64,000 bases of DNA from Micropterus salmoides (GCF_014851395.1 NW_024040041.1:14807742-14871741); one strand, 5' to 3'. Shown: positions 46,107-56,830, numbered from the stretch's first letter. The notes: generated by a model from the letters alone, not told the origin. Numbers and translations: made by a program.

Positions 46107-46127
46107 ATGATCAATGAGGGGTACCAA

Positions 46128-46235
46128 TGATCTTCTGAGCAGTTTTAATCACCCGCTGCAGAGCCCTCCGGTCCTGGGCCGTGCACATTCACATGTTAGC
46201 GATGCTTTCTATTGCTCCTCTGTAGGAGTAGGTAG
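46128..46235 (-). mobile_element. LINE fragment
   Basis: GATCTTCTGAGCAGTTTTAA, CCGCTGCAGAGCCCTCCGGT and CTCCTCTGTAGGAGTA are typical of an antisense fish LINE RT 3' part. Too short for a clade. Confidence 0.45.
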
Positions 46236-46587
46236 GTTGGCCGACTCTCAGTGGCTGGACAGGACTAATGCCTACTGATCATAGGCCCATATATTATATA
46301 ATAACTATAATGGTAAGTAAGACAAATAATACTTAGATGTAAACATTTGAAAAATCAGGCAAAGTCAATTTATAGTTTGATTGCTCTAATAATGTAACTG
46401 CACAATATGCCACTGGTGGCCATGTTGCAAAGCAGTATTACCCTTTTTGTTTTAAAAGCAGCCAGAAATACATTTCATTAACCTTACACTACTTCTTTCA
46501 CAACAGGCTCCTCCCTTGGTTTATTGCCACAGTACTTCTTGTATTATTGTTATTATCGTAACTGTGTTTAAAGATGCTTTAGGATTA

Positions 46588-48876
46588 CAGTTTTTTCTGA
46601 TTGCTTAAGCACATTTTTTGTAACTATTGCCTATTTTTGCAAAACTCTACACACAAATAAGAAAACCTTTCACCCAATTATCAAAACATTGTAGTTCTCT
46701 TGCAAAAGCGAACACAGCTAGATTAACTCTTCACACCTTCGTAAAAATGGTGTTTTCGTATCAAACAGTAAACACAAGCCATCATCTACTGAGCACACAA
46801 TGTGCCAACTACACACTGATGGTATGAATACAAAACACATCTGGCTTTTGCTTTCTCTGTGTACAGATGTCAATTTGAGGTCATACTTTTGTCATAGTGG
46901 AGGATCCAAACTTCAAGTATTGGTGTTTATTCACACTCATCAAAACCAAGACAAAGTCAGAACACAAAATAGTAATTTCACAAAAAAACAAACAAAAAAA
47001 ACCCAATCAGCCTACATCATGTCGTCTTTCTGGGTCCGGCCACAAAATTTCGTCCACATCGCGTGCGATATCCTCCAGTCCAAGACACCGGGGGAAAATA
47101 TCTCCTTGAATGCCATATCCAGGCCTGACATGATGCCTGGTCAATATCTCCACATGCCTCCTCCATTGCCTGTAAAAGGGCTACCTGTTGATGAGGATGA
47201 CGGTCGTACACTTTCCAACGCCAGGCAGAGAAGAACTCCTCGATGGGATTTAAGAATGGAGAGTATGGAGGGAGGTTGAGTGCCATGAAGAATGGGTGGT
47301 CTGTAAACCAGTTGCGGACCAAAGCAGCCCTATGGAAACTAACATTGTCCCATATGATGACATATCGGGTCTGCTCTGGTCTCTGAACAGTGAGCATGTC
47401 ATGTAAGGTGTCCAGGAATGCAATAATGTGTGCAGTGTTGTATGGGCCTATGGTTGCATGATGGTGAACAACACCATTTTGGCTTATAGCTGCACACATG
47501 GTTATGTTACCACCACGTTGTCCTGGGACATTGATGATGGCACGGTGTCCAATAATGTTCCTGCCACATCTCCTGGTTTTACTGAGGTTAAAACCGGCCT
47601 CATCTACAAAAAGTAGCTCATGTCCCATGGCATCTGCTTCTAGCTCCATCACTCTCTGGACAAGACAAAACAAATGCAACACATCAGGCCCATGCACAGC
47701 ACTACAGTATGCACTTCCAAATTCAGAACCAATGACACTATAGCTTACCTGCACATAGTCATATCGCAGTTGCTTTACACGTTCTGTGTTTCTCTCGAAA
47801 GGAACTCTGTAAATTTGCTTCATTCTTATTCTGTGGCGCGCAAGTACACAACTTAGTGCAGAAATGCTTACACTGTGTATATTTTGAAAGATGGTGTCAT
47901 TATCAATTATGCGCTGCTGTATTTCGCGCAGTCTTTTTGCATTATTGACAATCACCATGTTCACTATATGGGTCTCTTGCTCTGGAGTGAACATTCTTCC
48001 TCTGCCCCCAACATGTGGACGTCTAGCAATTCTGTAAAGTAACAATTTCAGTATTTTTGCATGTATGGTACTGTTGTGTTTCTCATTAGAGTTTGGCAGT
48101 GCTACAAAGTACTTACCGATTCTCATTTCGAAATGTCCTAATGATGCTTGCCACAGTGTAGCGGCTCAAATTGGGCTGAACCCGTTGGCCAGCTTCCCTC
48201 AGGGTCATCCCATGGTTGATGACATGGTCCACTATTGTAGCTCTGATGTCATCAGTTATTCTATTTCTTACTCTTCTTACCCTTCCTCTTTCCCCTCCTC
48301 GTCCTCTTCTTGCTCCTCCTTGTCCTCTTCCTCTAACTTCCTCTAACCCTCTCGCTTCTTCAACTCCACGTCCTCTTCCTCCAACTTCTTCACCTCCACG
48401 TCCTCTCCCTCGGCCTCCTCGGCCTCCTCTGATTCTCAATCTTCTCACACTTACTGCTCCTTCCATTGTACTCCACACAGACAGATTACTTGTGGCTTAT
48501 TTATAGTGCTTAGGCTGATTGCAAAGTGAACTAATTATCTAAAACAGTTTTCACATGTGAAAGTGTGCCAGACAGTTGGCAAAATAGTGTTAATGATAGC
48601 CATACATGTGTATAATTTTGCTAGGAGTGTGTTGGAAATTTGGTAATTGAGTGTAAGCAGTGAGTTGTGTTTAAAGTTCTGCAAAAAGAGTGTTGTGCAG
48701 TGAATTGTGCCTACAGTTTTGCAAAGTGTGTGTTACAAAATTGCAAACTGAGTGCAAAGCAGTGTTTGTGCTTTTAGTTTTGCAAACTCAGTGAGTGGTT
48801 TTGCTCTACGTATTAATAGTTTTAGAAATTGTGCAACAAGAATCACGATTAGCGCTTAAGCATTCAGAAAAAACTG
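46588..48876 (-). mobile_element. IS630/Tc1-type transposon, apparently complete
   Basis: 2289 bp with inverted ends (left CAGTTTTTTCTGATTGCTTA, right TAAGCATTCAGAAAAAACTG), each next to TA. The subterminal parts on both sides are rich in GCAAAACTCTACACAC-like and TTGCAAACTGAGTG-like repeats. The single gene inside encodes a transposase. Related sequence appears at 340-434, 29025 and 52559. Confidence 0.85.
47017..48478 (-). CDS. DDE transposase with RG-rich N-terminus, two introns
   Basis: Proposed exons on the minus strand are 48478-48117, 48031-47749 and 47655-47017. The introns are 85 bp (48032-48116) and 93 bp (47656-47748), both with GTAAG donors and CAG acceptors. The joined frame is open for about 427 codons. 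Residues about 15-70 are Arg/Gly-rich (RGGRGGRGRGRGG). A helix-turn-helix follows (ITDDIRATIVDHVINHGMTL), then the DDE domain: LLFVDEAGFN (Asp), VIIWDNVSFH (Asp) and PPYSPFLNPIEEFF (Glu, 35 residues later). The 93-bp intron is in frame without stops, so an unspliced form is also readable. No lesion was seen. Confidence 0.82.
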
Positions 48877-48959
48877 TAAACAAGTGTGCCTGTCAGCTGT
48901 AGTAGTGCCTTTCCACTCTTCACAACCACTCAAGGTTTTTTTACACTACATCACATTCA

Positions 48960-49520
48960 CTAATTTGCACACATTGGTGGAGCAGCCACCAGAGGCAATT
49001 GGGCCGAAGGACCCTTCGACATGAAGCCTGGAGGAGCTGGAGATTGTTGCCCACCCACTCTATCTACTGAGCCACAGCTGCCTGTGTGTCACATTAGAGT
49101 AACATGGAGGAGCAAGAGCTATACGTTCCTCCAAATTCCTCCAAATTACATATTTGGAGACACAAACTCACCTGAAGCGGTGACATGGTGTGAGCTTAGT
49201 GACGTCTGCACCCCGTCGGATTTCGTTCTAGCTAGCCTGACTGGTGAGCAAATTATTGCAGCTTCCTAAAACTGTTAATGGCGAAATATGTGAGGTGGAA
49301 GTGTAACTGGAGACAGAAAAAAGGAAAGAGGGACTTGATTAAGGCAAGGTGCAGGCCCGGTTTTATTTTGCCTTTTGTCAGATACATTTTCCTAGGTTTT
49401 TAAGTTAAAAAGATACTGCAATATGAGATGCTTACATAGTTGCAGTAGGCTACTAGTATTAAACAAATATGTAAAGTTATTTATGATTTAGTTAATTTAT
49501 GATTAATAAAATCAAACTCC
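48960..49520. repeat. Repeat shared with 23746-24124
   Basis: Same blocks in the same order as 23746-24124, with an extra stretch between about 49270 and 49430. No gene. A further 300 bp up to 49830 holds nothing recognised. Confidence 0.55.
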
Positions 49521-49844
49521 CTGTACAATATTAAATATTCTTTTGCATCTTGTTACATAAAATCGTGCCATATCGCAAAATTGTATTGGCTCATTGGTGA
49601 TGCATTGACATGCATATTGCATCGGCCTCAGTGATAGAGATGCACGTCCCTTATTTGTACACATAGTTGACCAATGAAGCTGATTCTGATGCTAAACAAG
49701 ATTCCTCTTTTCAAACTCAGAAGAAAAACTGAATTCAAATCACATTTCATAATTCAAAAATATTTGGCTGGAATCCAAATGTGTGATAATTGTAATTGTC
49801 CATGTTCAATGTATAGAAATGATGACCACGTTCAAATCAGCTCT

Positions 49845-49875
49845 CTCCTCCCTGTGAGGAGGAGTCAATGCAAAA
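49845..49875 (+). promoter_or_regulatory. Family A V promoter
   Basis: CTCCTCC (49845-49851), GGAGGAG (49858-49864), ATGCAAAA 49868-49875, 80 bp before the leader. Confidence 0.72.
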
Positions 49876-49947
49876 CTCAGATGTCTTCCACCTCTACTTA
49901 TCTGACTGCAGAGAGGATGACAGAGAACAGTGGACACACAGTTTAAC

Positions 49948-50391
49948 ATGATGGACTATAGGACAGGACTGCTGCTTTTAACTGTCTGCTGGGCAGGTGA
50001 AGATTTTCACTGATCTTGAGTAAAATCTGTCTTCATAAATGTGCCAGTTTACAGCAAGTGACTATGTTCTTGTTTGTCTTGACAGGTGTTGATGGTCAGA
50101 CTCTGACAGAATCTGAACCAGTGGTTAAAAGGCCTGGAGAATCCCACAGATTGACCTGTACAGCCTCTGGATTCACATTCAGTAGCTATGGGATGAGCTG
50201 GGTCAGACAGGCACCTGGAAAAGGACTGGAGTGGATTGCTTATATCTATCATGATGGTAGCAGCAAATACTATTCTCAGTCAGTTCAAGGCCGATTTACC
50301 ATCTCCAGAGACAACAGCAGACAGCAGCTGTATCTGCAGATGAACAGTCTGAAGACTGAAGATTCTGCTGTTTATTATTGTGCTCGAGACT
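49948..50391 (+). CDS. IGHV family A, open V segment with variant heptamer
   Basis: Leader exon 49948-49996 (MMDYRTGLLLLTVCWAG), acceptor AG at 50084-50085, V exon from 50086. Open frame: QTLTESEPVVKRPGE, LTCTAS, CDR1 GFTFSSYG, MSWVRQAPGKGLEWIA, CDR2 IYHDGSSK, RFTISRDNSRQQLYLQ, YYCARD. The coding part, promoter and nonamer are normal; the heptamer has one change (CACAATG). Confidence 0.9.
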
Positions 50392-50430
50392 CACAATGAC
50401 TGGAGTTGATTGAGCAGCTGTACAAAAACC
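50392..50430 (+). other. V 23-RSS with CACAATG heptamer, gene at 49948
   Basis: Heptamer CACAATG 50392-50398 (fifth base A for G), 23-bp spacer, nonamer ACAAAAACC 50422-50430. Confidence 0.88.
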
Positions 50431-50577
50431 TACAGGACTCATCTTTACCACAAATTGAGCATAGCATCACCATCTCAGTACATCATAGCAGCACATTTCG
50501 AAGCCATACTGCTAAAAACTTACTGCAGAGCAAATATCAGTTTCTTTGTCGAAACGTGTTCTTGAATTATGTCATAT

Positions 50578-50876
50578 GATTACAGTTTTACACACGTTTT
50601 CAAAACTGTCTCCTTTTTTCAAAACTCCACACACAATTCCCAAAACTGCTCACACAAAATGCAAAATGCCTTATATGTTCTTCAAAATGAAACACTGCAT
50701 TCAAAATGCCATAAACACATCCCAAAATTAAGCATTTGCATCAGATGACAAACACTTTTTTCATAATAGTAAGTTTTTTCATATACCACTTACACTTTCT
50801 TTCACTAAATCTAAATCTCTTTTGTCTTTCATAGGCAAAAGAAATTTGCTGAGAGGTGCTGAAAAGTACTGTAAAC
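50578..50876. mobile_element. Possible IS630-type MITE
   Basis: TACAGTTTTACACACG at the left and GAAAAGTACTGTA at the right, with CAAAACTCCACACAC-style subterminal repeats like those of 46588-48876. Ends match only for a few bases, so this is tentative. Confidence 0.4.
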
Positions 50877-50879
50877 ACC

Positions 50880-51497
50880 AATACAATGTTGAAACATCAA
50901 ATATTTATTTGGCAAAACATTTCTGTTGTAACAGTAGCACAGTGCAATATGGACACATTCAGAATTATTAAATTTTGAATAAACTACAGTACGGTGCGAG
51001 CCACATTCTCCAATTAGCTTACTTCTCATCCTTTTCTCGATTTCCAGAAGGAAAGTTCCGAAGTAAGTTCCGAAGGAAGGAATGTGTTTAAACAGAGTTG
51101 AACTGGAACTGCATACTAAATAGGCATACTTTGCTCATTTCATAACAGAGCTTTATTAAAACGGTTCCTCGGAGAAGACCTTACCTGAACGACAAAAAGC
51201 ATGTGTGTAGTTCAATGGTTTTGCTAATTGTCTAACTTTAGATTTGGAAGTCTACAAGTCTTTTTACATTTATTTATTTATTTGCAAGAGTTTATAGAGG
51301 AGTCAAAATTACAATAGGCTATGCAAAGAGTCCTGCAAAGACTGTGGACTGAGATACGTGGCGGTTCAAACAGTTTACTTAACTGTTTAAGTCGTCTACT
51401 GTTTTGTTTACTCGTCTTAATTGTGATATAAAAGAACACTTTCATGTACATTATTCGATCAATAAACCAGCAGACCTTTCCATGTGCAGGACACCTG
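50880..51497. other. Intergenic, no gene
   Basis: No V DNA, RSS or recognised element. Confidence 0.4.
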
Positions 51498-52162
51498 TTA
51501 GTTTAGTTAGTTCTAAAGAAATTCATCCAGCGCAGCAAACTTATGTATTCATTTAGATGATTTTGCTTTCATTTCATCATGTGCATCATGCAATATACAT
51601 TTTAAGAACGTTTATATCAATAATCCTCCACTAGCACTCATCAAATTAAATAAAAAAATGCATTTAGGTTTAAATAAATCAATGTACAGCAGAAAAGATT
51701 GAAAAGCATTGTTTGAAGTGGTTGACACATTTTTAATTGCAGGACTTTGAGTGAGTTATGAAATTACTGTCATTAATAAACTATTCTAATATCCATTTCT
51801 GATTTAAGGAGGTTCACACTGTGGAGAAGGCACAGGCGAATCAATAAATGTAGTTAAGTCTCGTTTCAGTGTGCAGTAGCTTGTTTTTGAAATTTCATTG
51901 TAAAATCCTGGGACCTACCAGCACCTTACTGTTGTTGATGTTCACGGGGAATTTGTTGTTATATGCATTTCTGGTATGTTTTGTTTTGGTAATGCATATT
52001 TAATATGGAATCAGTGCAATGCCACAATGATTAAAAAGGACACTGAAAAATGCGCCTGTTGTTAATTACACAAGAGTAAGAAGATAAAGTTGAAACACAG
52101 CAGCTCGTCTTAAGACACAGAGGTGTTTTTATACTGTAAGTAATGAAATAGTAAGTTTCAAC

Positions 52163-52558
52163 ATGTTCTCTGTAGTTTTGATACTGCTGCTGGCAGCTGG
52201 ATCCTGTGAGGAGCTTTCAGGTGATTCACACCAATAAACAAATTAGAAACACTGAATAGTCAGATGAATGATGGTGATCATTTTCAGTAGATCAGTTTCC
52301 TTAGGTGTAAACAGTATTAATCTCATCCAGCCAGATGTAAAATGTGCAGCCAGGACAGGCCTTGACCATCACCTGTCAGGTCTCTGGTTATTTTTTGACT
52401 GATCGCAGCTATGCAACAGGTTGGATCAGACAGTGTGAAGGAAAACCAATGAACTGGATTTTACATCAACAAGGTGTAGGCGGCTTTTTTCAAAATAATG
52501 TTTTGAAGAACAAGTTCTTTTACCACACACACACTCCAACCAGATGTGTGACATTACA
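52163..52558 (+). pseudogene. IGHV family C pseudogene, truncated in FR3
   Basis: Leader exon 52163-52205 (MFSVVLILLLAAGS) with GTGAGG donor; acceptor AG at 52303-52304; V exon from 52305 (VNSINLIQPD). A frameshift follows about 40 bp into FR1. The alternative frame then reads QPGQALTITCQVSGYFLTD and ATGWIRQCEGKPMNWI. The exon ends in FR3 (LKNKFFYHTHTPT) at the start of a transposon-like sequence. No second Cys, no RSS. Confidence 0.85.
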
Positions 52559-53180
52559 ATTTTTCTCCATTGCTTACAGTAAACACCATAAGCAGGCTTT
52601 TGGCCAAAACTTTCAAAACCATAACTCCATTTTTCAAAAAGCACACTAAACTCTACACACAAATTCCTTCAATTCTCATTGCCTACCCCGTGTGGTCATT
52701 GAGAAAGCACTGACATTCAATATTGTTCACTCAATCAGCATAGGTTGAGCTCAATTAGCACACAACTACCCATGTGGAAACACAAACAGTCAAAATTGAT
52801 AACACACCAATCAGAAGCTTCAATAGATAGATGAAAGGACCAGAGTCAGTTCATTCAGTTTTTGAGCAATGGATCCAGAGAGATGTGAAGGAAGAGATGT
52901 AGGACACCAGAGAGGAGGAGGAGGACGAGGAAGAGGAGGACGAGCAGTATGGAGAGTTGGTGAAGAAGGAGGTGGAGGAGGTAAAGGGGGGAGGAGTAGG
53001 TGGAGAAGAAGGTGGAGAACAAGAATCTCTGGCCTGTCCCAGACCAAAATCAGGACTCTGGGGAAGAATAATTTGTTGTTTAGTGTGTTGTGTTGTACTG
53101 TACAGCACACAAAGGAATGAAAAATGTGTGCAAATGTTTACATTTGTTATTTCTTTTGTTGTGTTTATCATGTTAAAAGG
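52559..53180 (+). mobile_element. RG-rich transposon fragment, copy 2
   Basis: Begins TTCTCCATTGCTTACAGTAA and holds an open start (52869) MDPERCEGRDVGHQRGGGGR followed by Gly/Arg/Glu-rich residues. This resembles the N-terminus of the transposase at 47017-48478, but the DDE domain is absent. It truncates the family C V exon. Confidence 0.55.
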
Positions 53181-53679
53181 TTTTTGAGGGGGAGAACCAC
53201 AAGCATCATTACTTAGAACCAGATGTTGTACTATTGTTTTGAATTTATCTCACCAGTGTGAATGTATCCATGTGCATCCTCCACTACAGGCATTATAAGA
53301 AGGATATGAGACATTTTTATTTCTTGTGGATGCCTAGAGGAGACGGGGAAAGCATATTTCCAGTTTCAATGCAATAGTAGAAAATAACATCGGACATAAC
53401 AATAGCTCTGTCTCTCAAAAGGTATGAATAAATTAACAAATAAGGTAAATGTCCCTTTTGTAAATTTGCCAAGATGAAAAAGCTCTAAACTACACGAGTA
53501 ATTGATTGTCATTATGGAATAAGGACGTTTTGTTTCCTATTTGGTTAGTCCAGAGATGAATTGTCAGGACTTTGATATTTACATACTGGTATACAGTTTC
53601 CTCAGCTGTTAGAGATTCTCTACTTATGGAAATGTGTCTGTGTCACATGTTCCCTTTTTAAGCCTGTAGAGGGAGGTCT

Positions 53680-53704
53680 ATGCAAACTCTTCCTCTCTTA
53701 TAAA
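53680..53704 (+). promoter_or_regulatory. Family B V promoter
   Basis: ATGCAAAC 53680-53687 and TATAAA 53699-53704, about 100 bp before the leader ATG. This is the uninterrupted counterpart of 29919-29943. Confidence 0.75.
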
Positions 53705-53799
53705 CACACCATCAGCAACTTGTGGCAGAACACTGGGACAGTTTTATATATTTCTGAAACACTCAGATCAGAGAGCTGAACTACAGTGTTTATCACAGA

Positions 53800-54250
53800 A
53801 TGGACAATACAATTATCTGGAGTTTATTATTTGTAGTTACTATTCATGGTGAGAAATCATTTCTGCTTTACTTCTTTTGTAAAAGTCCAACCTGTGATTT
53901 ACAAGTTTGTTGGATAATGATCAGAATTTTTTGCTTACAGGGGTTTGGAGTGAGATCAAACTGGACCAGTCTCCCTCTGAGGTGAAAAGACCTGGAGAGA
54001 CAGTGAAGATGTCATGTGTCATATCTGGTTATAGCATGACAAGCTACAATATTCACTGGGTACGACAGAAGTCAGGGAAAGCTCTGGAGTGGATTGGGAG
54101 GATGAACACAGGTTCAAACTCTGCTATCTATGCCAGCTCCTTTCAAAGCCGTTTCATCATGACTGAAAATGTGCCCAGCAGCACTCAGTACCTCGAGGTC
54201 AAGAGCCTGACAGCAGAAGATTCTGCTGTTTACTTCTGTGCTCGATAAAG
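53800..54250 (+). CDS. IGHV family B, open V segment
   Basis: Leader exon 53800-53848 (MDNTIIWSLLFVVTIHG), acceptor AG at 53939-53940, V exon from 53941. Open frame: EIKLDQSPSEVKRPGE, MSCVISGYSM, CDR1 TSYN, IHWVRQKSGKALEWIG, CDR2 MNTGSNS, FQSRFIMTEN, AEDSAVYFCAR. TAA at 54246-54248 precedes the heptamer. It is the intact paralogue of the pseudogene at 31662. Confidence 0.92.
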
Positions 54251-54289
54251 CACAGTGACTGAAGACAGTGGAGCAGCTGCACAAAAACC
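54251..54289 (+). other. V 23-RSS, gene at 53800
   Basis: Heptamer CACAGTG 54251-54257, 23-bp spacer, nonamer ACAAAAACC 54281-54289. Confidence 0.93.
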
Positions 54290-54860
54290 TCCACAGTCAA
54301 CAAACAGCAATGTGATCTTCATTTTCTCACCAGATGCAAAAACACTTTAATGTATCCATGTTAAGTTCTAAATGTTTTAAACTCATGAGTAAATATTTAT
54401 TAGCTTAATGATGTTACATTCCCCTGTCACATTCACAAGTACAAATCATAAATTGTATGAAATCAGTTTGATCACAGAGCGAACTTGGCAGGATCAGAAG
54501 ATAATTAGATAAATGAAATGTCTACAAAAAAATATATATTAAAAACATGGTGGGTGATGTAACGTGAGTAGAGGACAATGTAGCAGTTCAAAAATGCTAG
54601 TGGACATTTGTGATCAGAGGAATACTGTAGATCATTTAGCTCATCTGCTCCAATATTCTCACAGGGAGTAATGAGGTCTAAACTAAGAGCATTTTGAAGT
54701 TTTATTAAAAGCAATGTGTTTGTGGTGGTAATACTCAGACATTTACACCCTAAATTTACAACCCAAACAATTTATTACACAACCTCGACTGACTTGAAGG
54801 AATGACTCTGGAACGTTGATTCTTCATCAAACAATAAACTGAAAGCATAGTCAAATCCAC
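54290..54860. other. Intergenic flank, no gene
   Basis: Matches 32155-32815, with a deletion of some 100 bp near 54420 relative to that copy. Confidence 0.55.
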
Positions 54861-54864
54861 TTTT

Positions 54865-54895
54865 CTCCTCCCTGTGAGGAGGAGTCAATGCAAAA
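54865..54895 (+). promoter_or_regulatory. Family A V promoter
   Basis: CTCCTCC (54865-54871), GGAGGAG (54878-54884), ATGCAAAA 54888-54895, 80 bp before the leader. Confidence 0.72.
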
Positions 54896-54967
54896 CTCAG
54901 ATGTCTTCCACCTCTACTTATCTGACTGCAGAGAGGATGACAGAGAACAGTGGACACACAGTTTAAC

Positions 54968-55414
54968 ATGATGGACTATAGGACAGGACTGCTGCTTTTA
55001 ACTGTCTGCTGGGCAGGTGAAGGTCTTCACAGGTCTCAATCTTACATAGCTTTCATTTATACCACCAATTTAACACATTACATGCATATTGTTTTTCCCG
55101 TGACAGGTGTTGATGGTCAGACTCTTTCAGAATCTGAATCAGTCATTAAGAGGCCTGGAGAATCCCACAGATTGACCTGTACAGCCTCTGGATTCACATT
55201 CAGCAGCTACCATATGAACTGGGTCAGACAGGCTCCTGGAAAAGGACTGGAGTGGGTTGCCTGGGTTGAAAATGATAATGACAGGAAATACTACTCTCAG
55301 TCAGTCCAAGGCCGGTTTACCATCTCCAGAGACAACAGCAAACAGCAGGTGTATCTGCAGATGAACAGTCTGAAGACTGAAGATTCTGCTGTTTATTATT
55401 GTGCTCGACAGCCT
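54968..55414 (+). CDS. IGHV family A, open V segment
   Basis: Leader exon 54968-55016 (MMDYRTGLLLLTVCWAG), acceptor AG at 55105-55106, V exon from 55107. Open frame: QTLSESESVIKRPGE, LTCTAS, CDR1 GFTFSSYH, MNWVRQAPGKGLEWVA, an acidic CDR2 (VENDNDRK), RFTISRDNSKQQVYLQ, YYCARQP. FR1 (SESESVIK) and CDR2 depart from the family. The leader intron is close to that of the gene at 34173, which shares the LSES start. Confidence 0.92.
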
Positions 55415-55453
55415 CACAGTGACTGGAGTTGTTTGAGCAGCTGTACAAAAACC
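55415..55453 (+). other. V 23-RSS, gene at 54968
   Basis: Heptamer CACAGTG 55415-55421, 23-bp spacer, nonamer ACAAAAACC 55445-55453. Confidence 0.93.
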
Positions 55454-55672
55454 TACAGTACTCATCTTTGTGCTGGTCGAGCAAAAGCATGACATATTTT
55501 TTAAAAGATTTTTTAAAAATTAGTTTGTATTTCCTATTTTACATTACATATATTGTTTAAAATAATCCAAGGTGGGTTAAATCAAGGGCAACTTGGGTGA
55601 AGGCACTCAAATACATTAGCCTCTCATCCAAGAGGCCTCTTCGAATCCCAGCTATTTAACCTCTGTTGGATC

Positions 55673-56218
55673 GAGTGTTGGGCAAGTTTCTCAGAATTGT
55701 ATTAAGTTACTTATTACTTATTACGTCTGTTTTCAAAAGGTTAAAAAATGTATTACTTCAGTAATTACTGGGAATTAAAATATACTAGTTACGTTAATCG
55801 TTACTTTATTCTTTTCACAACTGCACATGCATTTATAATAGCAGTATTCAGTGTTCACACAAAACATAAAACATAGCTTTGTGCCACTCTTTCCCGATGA
55901 GTGCATGCATCACTGGCAGTAGCAGCTTGAGTTTCTTTCAATAAGTTTCAAATTGCTGTGCTGCTATAGCGGATGCTTCAATACATTACTTGTAGAATTG
56001 TTATTGTGACACAATAATGGCAGCTCTTAGAGCTGTCTAAAGAACGCCTGTCTCCCTCGTTCTCCATTCTTCATTTAGCTTTTTGGCTAACAGCTGACTA
56101 GAACAACATAAGGTGCATTCTAGTAACGCAGTAAGGCGGCGTTATATATAGTAATGGAAACAGTAATCCCTTACACTCCCATACGAGTTACTGAGAAATG
56201 CGTTACTGACTAACACTG
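55673..56218. mobile_element. Non-autonomous hAT-type element
   Basis: 546 bp with ends (G)AGTGTTGGGCAAG and CTAACACTG as inverted repeats. 8-bp flanks GTTGGATC and GTGGGGTC agree at 6 of 8 bases, fitting a hAT target duplication. The interior (GTTACTTATTACTTATTAC, GTAATGGAAACAGTAATCCC) has no coding capacity. Confidence 0.7.
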
Positions 56219-56519
56219 GTGGGGTCGTTATCAAGGTGAAGGATAGCTAGTCCACCCGAAAGACCACACAAACATACACAAGAAAAGCTATCTAGTATAT
56301 GCTGTCCAAAACAGTGAGGAATACACAGACCTGTATATTGGGGAAACTAAACAACCACAAATGCAAGGTTCAAAACAGAAGGGCCAACGCCTCAGATCAA
56401 GTTTGCTCAACTCAGCAGATTACTTAGACTTGAAGTATAAGGGACACTCTTTTAAGTACAGAAATGTTCATATTTTGGATAGGGAGGATAGATGGTTCGA
56501 ATGAGAAGTCAAAAGCCAC

Positions 56520-56830
56520 TTTCCCACAGAGATCCTGCAAAAATTGCAGAGAGAATGTCCTCCAATATGCCGCATTCACTCATTCATCCTGAACAATATA
56601 CTGTGGCATAATCCTGCAACCGTGCGTGCTTTAACATAGCGATCGGCCTTTCTCGGTTAGACTGTGAAAAAAAAACCTGACTTGTAACACAACAGCATTG
56701 AAATGCATCACCTGTTCCGGCATGGGGCTTTTCGCACAGACATCTTTCTGGCTCTGATACTACCAACATTCCCGGCTCGAAGGCAAATCAAATATGACCC
56801 CTTTTCAGTACATTTCATACAGTGCTGCAA
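56520..56830. mobile_element. Unclassified insert in the Penelope relic
   Basis: About 310 bp separates two parts of the GIY-YIG coding sequence. Flanks GAGAAGTCAAAAG and GAGGAGTGTGAAAG are similar and may be a diverged target duplication. No family recognised. Confidence 0.4.

Larger units (their letters stand above)
51498..53790. repeat. Segmental duplicate of 27918-29945
   Basis: Starts at GTTAGTTTAGTTAGTTCTAA and runs through a family C pseudogene, an RG-rich transposon fragment and the family B promoter. The first 660 bp have no gene. Confidence 0.8.

Noticed and set aside
52820..53171. Pro/Ser-rich minus-strand open frames
   Set aside because: They are the complement of the Gly/Arg-coding purine tract of the transposon fragment.
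55600..55660. tRNA-like sequence (TTCGAATCC)
   Set aside because: Only a B-box-like string is present; no cloverleaf or A box, and the surroundings fit a Penelope relic.
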